Of a stretch of 8,852 nt of DNA, positions 4,851 through 8,852 are shown piece by piece. Position numbers and translations under genes: made by a program. This DNA comes from Actinomycetes bacterium (GTDB lineage: Bacteria > Actinomycetota > Acidimicrobiia > Acidimicrobiales > Palsa-688). The notes beneath the pieces were generated by a model. The model saw only the letters and a list, made by a program, of their open reading frames with translations, searched no databases and was not told where the DNA came from. The stretch covers positions 1 to 8,852 of the forward strand of contig JAKAXG010000139.1 in assembly GCA_021827225.1 (NCBI GenBank). Direction: 5' to 3'. Numbering within the stretch: position 1 is the first letter of the stretch; every line of letters starts with the position of its first letter.

Positions 4851-7253
4851 GTGCCGCTGCGACGTGTACTCGATCTGTCCTGGAGCCTCGGCGGCTCCTA
4901 CTGCACCCGTCTTCTCTCCGCCGCCGGGGTCTCCGTGGTCAAGGCGGAGCCCCCGGGCGGCCACCGGCTCCGGCGCTGGAGGGCGAGCGGGGCGCCCGTC
5001 GCCGCCGGAGCCACCGGGGCGCTGTGGGGATGGCTGGCCGGGGGCCAGGAGACCATGACGGTGGATCCCGCCGACGCCGTGCAGACGGCCCGCCTGCTCG
5101 ACTGGGTCGGCGCCGTCGACGCCGTCGTGTGGACCCCCGGCTCTCCCCTCACCGCCCCCGGCGTGGCCGATGTGGCGGCTGTGCGCCGGGCGGCCGGCGA
5201 CGGAGTGGTGGTGACGCTGACCCCGTTCGGCCTGGAGGGCCCGTGGGCCGGGCGGCCGGCCACCGAGTTCACCCTGCAGGCGCTGTCCGGCGGCCCGGCC
5301 CTGCGCGGCTGGCGGGACTGGCCCCCGATGACCGCCGGCGGCCAGCACGGCGAATGGATGGCGGGGGTGGTGGCGGCGGTGGCGGCGATGGTGGGCATGC
5401 ACAGGCGGACGGTGGGCGGGGGAGGCGGGTTGTACGACGTCTCCGCCCTGGAGGCGGTCATCATGACCCAGCTGTTCAACCCGATCACCGGCGAGACCAT
5501 GGAGGACGGCCGCCACCCCCGTCGCCCCAGGGCGACCGTCGGGGACGTCCACCCCTCCAGGGACGGCTACGTCGGTTTCGCGGTGGTCAACCGGCTGGAG
5601 CACTGGCACCAGTTCTGCCGGATGGTCGGTCACCCGGAGTGGGCGGAGGACGCCTCCCTCGACCCGGTCGTGGACAGGACCGACCGGGCCGACGAGCTGA
5701 ACCCGGCGATCGAGGAGTGGACCACGGCCCGGACGACGGCCGAGATCGTGGAGGTCGCCACCCGGATGCGGGTACCGGCCACCGAGGTCGGCAACGGGCG
5801 CAGCCTCCCCCACATGGATCACTTCGCCTCCGAGGGCTTCTACGAGCGCAACCCGGCTGACGGCTTCCTGCAGCCGGCCCCACCCTGGCGGTTCTCCCCG
5901 CCGGTGCCGGGGGCGGGCCAGTGCCGGCCGGCGCCGTCCGGCGTCCGCCCGCTCGGGCCGCCGCCGCCCCGCCGGGCGCCCGCCATGCCGGCCGGGCACG
6001 TCGACCCCGACCGCCCCCTGGCCGGGCTGCGGGTCGCCGACTTCACGTCGTTCTGGGCCGGCCCGTTCCTCACCCACACCCTGGGGATGCTCGGCGCCGA
6101 CGTCATCCACGTGGAGTCGGCCCACCGCCCGGACGGGTCCCGGTTCATGAACTACCGGGACCGGACCCACCCGAGATGGTGGGAGTGGTCGGCGTACTTC
6201 CAGGCCACCAACACCAACAAGCGGGGCCTCACCCTGGACATGCGGACCGAGGCCGGCCGCGACCTGGGGCGCCGCCTGGCGGCGAGCTGTGACGTGGTGG
6301 TGGAGAACTACAGCCCCCGGGTGCTCGAATCCTGGGGCATCACGTGGGAGGCCCTGCACGCCGCCAACCCGGCCACCGTCATGGTGCGGATGCCGGCGTT
6401 CGGCCTGCGCGGTCCGTGGCGGGACCGCACCGGGTTCGCCATGACCATGGAGCAGGTGTCGGGGATGGCGTGGCTGAGCGGCTTCCCCGAGCACCGGCCC
6501 GGCGCCCTGTTCGGCCCGTGCGATCCCGGCGCCGGGCTGCACACGGCGGTCGGGCTGCTGGCCGCCATCGAGCACCGCCGCCACACCGGCACGGGGATGC
6601 TGGTGGAGGCGCCCATGGTGGCCAGCGCCCTCAACGTGACCGCCGAGCAGGTGATCGAGTACTCCGCCTACGGTGCCCTGCTCAGCCGGGACGGCAACCG
6701 GGGGCCGGCGGCGTGCCCGCAGAACCTGTACCGCACGGCCACCCGGACCCCGGACGGGGACCAGGACCGGTGGGTGGCGGTGGCGGTGGAGACCGACGAG
6801 CAGTGGCAGGCCCTGGTGCGGGCCGTCGGCTCACCGGAATGGGCCGTCCGACCGGAGCTGGGCAGCGCCAGGGGCCGGCACCGCCACCGCGACCTCATCG
6901 ACGAGCGCTTGGCGGAGTGGTGCGCGTCCCGCCCCGACACCGAGATCGTCGAGCGGTTGTGGCCGGCCGGGGTGCCGGTCGCGCCGGTGGTCCAACCCAT
7001 CGAGCAGCTCGGCTTCGACCAGCTCCACGCCCGGCGGTTCTTCGAGTCGGTCGAGCACCCGGTGTGCGGGACGTCGATCCACGTGACCTACCCGTTCCGG
7101 CTACCGGGCTACGAGGCGGCGGTGCACCGGCGGCCGGCGCCGACTCTGGGTCAGCACAGCGACGAGATCCTCCGGGACGTCCTCGGCCTCGACCCCGACG
7201 AGATCACCGCCCTGCACCACGCCGGCGTGGTGGGTGAGGAGCTCACCGGCTGA
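4851..7253 (+). CDS. fused tandem family III (CaiB/BaiF) acyl-CoA transferase
   Basis: Family III CoA-transferases move CoA between an acyl-CoA and a free carboxylate through an aspartyl-CoA intermediate. They are usually about 400 residues long and work as interlocked dimers. This 800-residue protein carries two copies. Half 1 starts with RRVLDLSWSLGGSYCTRLL and has LTPFGLEGPWAGRPATEF, then YDVSALEAV. Half 2 starts near residue 387 (DRPLAGLRVADFTSFWAGPF) and has MPAFGLRGPWRDRTGF, then GNRGP. A Pro-rich linker (about 343-386) joins them. The catalytic Asp is present in half 2 (Asp558 in CDPGAG) but its counterpart in half 1 is Glu168 (GEWMAG), so probably only one active site works as usual. 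Heterodimeric relatives such as BbsE/BbsF are known; here both subunits would be one chain. The GTG start is set by the ribosome binding site. The substrate is unknown; a role in carboxylic-acid breakdown with the nearby SDR is inference. Confidence 0.9.
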   Translation: MPLRRVLDLSWSLGGSYCTRLLSAAGVSVVKAEPPGGHRLRRWRASGAPVAAGATGALWGWLAGGQETMTVDPADAVQTARLLDWVGAVDAVVWTPGSPLTAPGVADVAAVRRAAGDGVVVTLTPFGLEGPWAGRPATEFTLQALSGGPALRGWRDWPPMTAGGQHGEWMAGVVAAVAAMVGMHRRTVGGGGGLYDVSALEAVIMTQLFNPITGETMEDGRHPRRPRATVGDVHPSRDGYVGFAVVNRLEHWHQFCRMVGHPEWAEDASLDPVVDRTDRADELNPAIEEWTTARTTAEIVEVATRMRVPATEVGNGRSLPHMDHFASEGFYERNPADGFLQPAPPWRFSPPVPGAGQCRPAPSGVRPLGPPPPRRAPAMPAGHVDPDRPLAGLRVADFTSFWAGPFLTHTLGMLGADVIHVESAHRPDGSRFMNYRDRTHPRWWEWSAYFQATNTNKRGLTLDMRTEAGRDLGRRLAASCDVVVENYSPRVLESWGITWEALHAANPATVMVRMPAFGLRGPWRDRTGFAMTMEQVSGMAWLSGFPEHRPGALFGPCDPGAGLHTAVGLLAAIEHRRHTGTGMLVEAPMVASALNVTAEQVIEYSAYGALLSRDGNRGPAACPQNLYRTATRTPDGDQDRWVAVAVETDEQWQALVRAVGSPEWAVRPELGSARGRHRHRDLIDERLAEWCASRPDTEIVERLWPAGVPVAPVVQPIEQLGFDQLHARRFFESVEHPVCGTSIHVTYPFRLPGYEAAVHRRPAPTLGQHSDEILRDVLGLDPDEITALHHAGVVGEELTG

Positions 7254-7273
7254 ACCGGCCCGGAGGGAACGCT

Positions 7274-8095
7274 CTACTGCTGGCCGCTCAGCACGGCCGT
7301 CTCCTCGCCCGCCTCCACCGGCTGCGGCCGGGGTTGGCTGCGGAGCAGGAGGTAGGCCGACACCGCGGCGCCGATCCCGGCCAGCGCCAGGCCGGTGACC
7401 TCGACCGCCACGTCGCCGGCGTGGCCGGGCCGGGCCAGCCAGAAGTGCTCCTCGATGAAGCGGTTGACCCCCCACAGAGTCAACGAGATCGACGCCACCA
7501 GCCCCCGGGGGCCGCCCCGCGTCTCGACCATGCGCTCCACCCGCCACGCCACCAGCAGCACCACGAAGGTCATGGCCGACTGGAAGAGGGGGACGGGCAG
7601 GCGCTTGCCCACCTCGCCGGCGTAGTACATCCCGTACCAGGCGTTGGTGGGGTGGCCGCCGCCCCGGATCATCAGCTGCGGTCCCAGCAGCCGGCCGACG
7701 GTCCAGGCGGCCAGCAGCACCGGTGCCACCAGGTCGGCCATGCGGGAGCGGGAGATGGCCGGCCCCCGCCGCCCGGCCAGGTAGAAGCCGGTCACCACCC
7801 CGAACAGCAGCCCCCCGAACGACGACAGGCCGCCCTGCCAGACCTGGGGGATGAGGATCAGATGGTGCTCGTACTGCGAGGACCAGTTGGCCACCACGTG
7901 CACCACCCGGGCCCCGACCAGCGAGGCCACCACCACCCACACCGTCACCTTGCCCAGCCAGTCGGCGTCCCACCCGTGGGCCACCAGCCGGCGTCGGAGC
8001 ATGTGGTAGGCGAAATAGAAGGTGAGGGCCAGACCCAGGCCGTAGGTGTGCAGCTGCAGGGGTCCGACGTGCCACACCACCGGTATGGGCTTCAT
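7274..8095 (-). CDS. Lgt-family membrane protein (prolipoprotein diacylglyceryl transferase-like), divergent
   Basis: Lgt moves diacylglycerol from phosphatidylglycerol to the lipobox Cys of prolipoproteins in the cytoplasmic membrane. This 273-residue protein has about seven membrane helices and Lgt-like order: the N-terminal LHTYGLGLAL, GARVVHVV (61-68), VWQGGLSSFGGLLFGV (85-100), GR at 134-135 and NRFIEEHFW (211-219). The last two correspond to the Arg and Arg/Glu sites of Lgt. The signature GRxGNFxNxE is however changed to GRLLGPQLMIRGGG, without its Asn residues and Glu. The HPxxLYE motif is VPLFQ (168-172), with Gln for Glu. Phe93 stands where E. coli has His103, though actinobacterial enzymes also vary there. 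It may be a paralogue with another substrate or a non-catalytic relative; a housekeeping lgt would be expected elsewhere. The C-tail (about 253-273) is polar. The gene lies 53 bases after tetR on the same strand. Confidence 0.8.
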   Translation of the reverse strand: MKPIPVVWHVGPLQLHTYGLGLALTFYFAYHMLRRRLVAHGWDADWLGKVTVWVVVASLVGARVVHVVANWSSQYEHHLILIPQVWQGGLSSFGGLLFGVVTGFYLAGRRGPAISRSRMADLVAPVLLAAWTVGRLLGPQLMIRGGGHPTNAWYGMYYAGEVGKRLPVPLFQSAMTFVVLLVAWRVERMVETRGGPRGLVASISLTLWGVNRFIEEHFWLARPGHAGDVAVEVTGLALAGIGAAVSAYLLLRSQPRPQPVEAGEETAVLSGQQ

Positions 8096-8124
8096 GACAG
8101 CGGCGACCAGGCTCTCACCACGAT

Positions 8125-8142
8125 GGCGACGCTACCGTCGCC
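8125..8142 (-). terminator. hairpin after the TetR gene, weak terminator candidate
   Basis: On the - strand GGCGACG, a 4-nt loop (GTAG) and CGTCGCC form a perfect 7-bp stem starting 6 bases after the tetR stop. No U-run follows, so it is not a classical intrinsic terminator. It may weaken read-through from tetR into the Lgt-like gene. The loop and right arm also contain TAGCGT, which fits a TANNNT -10 box for the downstream gene, but no good -35 is seen. Confidence 0.3.
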
Positions 8143-8148
8143 GGCGGC

Positions 8149-8739
8149 TCATGTGGCTTCGGGCTCGAGCCGCAGCCCGTCGCAGACGACCGCCAGCATG
8201 CGGGCCTGGGACGTGTCGGCGGCGGGCTGGTCGGCCATGGCGCAGGTGCCCATCACCAGGCCGAACAGGTCGAGGACGGTGACGTCCGGGCGCACCCGCC
8301 CGGCGGCCTGGGCCCGGGACAGCAACCGGCCGAAGACCTCCTCCACCGCCCGCTTGGACTCCTTGCCCCGCTCCTGAATGTCGATCCCCGACCCGGCCAG
8401 GGCGTCGATCAGGCTCTTCTTGGACGCCGCCTCGGCGCCCAGGCAGCCGATGAACTCGAACAGGGCCTGCTCGGGGTCATCCCGCCCAGCCAGCTCCCGG
8501 CCCCGCTCGACGATGCGGGCCATGTGCTCCTCCAGCACGGCGGCGAACAGCGCCTCCTTGGTCGGGAAGTGCCGGTACAGGGTGCCGGCGCCCACCCCGG
8601 CCCGCCGGGCGATCTCGTCGACGGGCACCCCCACGCCTTCCTCGGCGAAAGCCTGGTCGGCGGCGGCCAGGATCAGCTCCCGGTTGCGGCGGGCGTCGGC
8701 GCGCAAGCGCGGCCCGCCCTCAGCCTTCATCGCACCCAT
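8149..8739 (-). CDS. TetR/AcrR-family transcriptional regulator
   Basis: This 196-residue DNA-binding repressor has the classical TetR layout. Helix 1 lies about residues 18-34 (RNRELILAAADQAFAEE), and the helix-turn-helix is about 38-58 (VPVDEIARRAGVGAGTLYRHF), followed by PTKEALFAAVLEEH. An all-helical ligand-binding and dimer domain follows from about 75 to the end and resembles SbtR-like regulators. The ligand is unknown. I choose the ATG at 8739 because TATTTT lies 7 bases before it, which would give a leaderless message; a TTG at 8763 and an ATG at 8730 are alternatives. The TTG falls inside the -35 of the opposite promoter and upstream of TATTTT, so it is unlikely. A perfect 16-bp palindrome lies 25 bases before the start, as expected for autoregulation. 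The adjacent Lgt-like gene downstream may be co-transcribed. Confidence 0.93.
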   Translation of the reverse strand: MGAMKAEGGPRLRADARRNRELILAAADQAFAEEGVGVPVDEIARRAGVGAGTLYRHFPTKEALFAAVLEEHMARIVERGRELAGRDDPEQALFEFIGCLGAEAASKKSLIDALAGSGIDIQERGKESKRAVEEVFGRLLSRAQAAGRVRPDVTVLDLFGLVMGTCAMADQPAADTSQARMLAVVCDGLRLEPEAT

Positions 8740-8746
8740 GACGGTG

Positions 8747-8752
8747 AAAATA
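8747..8752 (-). promoter_or_regulatory. candidate -10 box of the TetR gene (leaderless)
   Basis: On the - strand TATTTT is followed by 7 bases and then the ATG at 8739, so transcription would begin at or next to the start codon. The region where its -35 should lie is occupied by the palindrome, and no TTGACA-like hexamer is there. It may need no -35 or have a weak one. Placement by eye only. Confidence 0.45.
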
Positions 8753-8756
8753 CCCT

Positions 8757-8786
8757 TTGACAACCGGAACGATCGTTCCGTATAGT
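8757..8786 (+). promoter_or_regulatory. near-consensus promoter reading right, out of the window
   Basis: TTGACA (8757-8762) is a perfect -35 and TATAGT (8781-8786) a five-of-six match to TATAAT, spaced by 18 bases. It is the strongest promoter match found in the window. Transcription would start near 8793 and leave a leader of about 58 bases before the start codon at 8851. The spacer is filled by the palindrome, so a bound repressor would cover the whole promoter. Confidence 0.85.
8765..8780. promoter_or_regulatory. probable TetR operator: 16-bp perfect palindrome
   Basis: CGGAACGATCGTTCCG is identical to its reverse complement. It begins 2 bases after the -35 and ends right before the -10 of the rightward promoter, and it also sits just upstream of the tetR -10 box. 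Position, length and symmetry are those of a TetR-family operator controlling both divergent genes. Confidence 0.85.
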
Positions 8787-8797
8787 GCCGGGAGAAG

Positions 8798-8813
8798 CGG
8801 AACGCACACTCCG
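8798..8813. promoter_or_regulatory. possible second, degenerate operator
   Basis: CGGAACGCACACTCCG matches the palindrome at 12 of 16 positions, with the left seven and the last four bases identical. It lies just downstream of the predicted transcription start, 33 bases (about three helical turns) from the first site. The two CGGA/TCCG ends are still symmetric. It could bind a second dimer or be chance. Confidence 0.45.
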
Positions 8814-8835
8814 ATTCTATCCCGTCCCCCCCGAC

Positions 8836-8852
8836 AAGAAAGGGCCGCCCAT
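8836..8852 (+). promoter_or_regulatory. ribosome binding site and probable start of the next gene (cut by window end)
   Basis: AAGAAAGGG (8836-8844) is followed after 6 bases by AT, the last two bases of the window. With a G next, this is a well-placed ATG. The gene behind it would be the target of the rightward promoter and the probable partner of the TetR regulator. Nothing of its product can be seen. Confidence 0.6.

Noticed and set aside
5361..5432. G-rich stretch with repeated GGTGG/GGCGG units
   Set aside because: It lies inside the CoA-transferase and encodes the Ala/Val-rich helix and a Gly loop of the first half. It is explained by codon bias and shows no regular repeat unit.
4689..6584. 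631-codon open frame on the - strand across the CoA-transferase gene
   Set aside because: It is a shadow frame kept open by the extreme G/C bias at third codon positions. Its translation is low-complexity Gly/Arg/Pro/His-rich and matches no fold, while the + strand frame is a clear two-domain enzyme.
7238..7273. Possible CCGG...CCGG hairpin between the CoA-transferase and Lgt-like genes as a two-way terminator
   Set aside because: The stem is only 4 bp, overlaps the stop codon and has no U-run on either strand.
7334..8377. 347-codon + strand frame opposite the Lgt-like gene and the end of tetR
   Set aside because: Its His/Gln/Pro/Gly-rich translation shows no domain. The opposite strand has a membrane protein with clear Lgt-like order.

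Overview
This is a very GC-rich window with a strong G/C bias at third codon positions. It has GTG starts, short intergenic gaps, a PPOX split-barrel protein of the flavin/F420 class, and TANNNT-type -10 boxes sitting next to start codons. Together these suggest an actinobacterium (Actinomycetota), possibly an uncultured or environmental lineage. The taxonomic placement is inference. No rRNA, tRNA, CRISPR array, insertion sequence or phage gene was seen.

Layout. (1) Positions 1-2415, + strand: the C-terminal part of an alpha/beta hydrolase, a PPOX split-barrel oxidoreductase, a two-module VOC (glyoxalase/dioxygenase-fold) metalloprotein, and a carboxymuconolactone-decarboxylase/AhpD-fold protein. 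The set is tightly packed, with one 70-bp gap before the VOC gene. (2) Positions 2417-4705, - strand: an SDR oxidoreductase followed by an MFS transporter, which seems to have its own promoter and a possibly leaderless start. (3) Positions 4851-7253, + strand: an 800-residue fused tandem family III (CaiB/BaiF) CoA-transferase, divergent from the SDR gene. (4) Positions 7274-8739, - strand: an Lgt-family membrane protein with a degenerate active site, and a TetR-family regulator upstream of it. (5) Positions 8740-8852: a compact divergent control region. It holds a near-consensus rightward promoter whose -35/-10 spacer is filled by a 16-bp perfect palindrome. A ribosome binding site follows, and the first two bases of a probable start codon fall at the window's last bases.

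How the genes may work together. The enzyme set (hydrolase, PPOX/F420-type reductase, VOC, CMD, SDR, acyl-CoA transferase) with an MFS exporter or importer is typical of actinobacterial gene neighbourhoods for breakdown or detoxification of small organic acids, aromatics or terpenoid/steroid-like compounds. The CoA-transferase would activate a carboxylate to its CoA thioester and the SDR would oxidise or reduce an alcohol/ketone. No substrate can be read from the sequence. The TetR regulator most likely controls itself and the gene that starts at the right edge, rather than the catabolic-type genes.

The best-supported points of special interest are the TetR operator/promoter, the asymmetric fused CoA-transferase (Glu in the N-terminal half where Asp is expected, Asp kept in the C-terminal half), the degenerate Lgt homologue, and the displaced CxxC of the CMD protein. 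No clearly new multi-gene system (defence, secretion, retroelement) was found.
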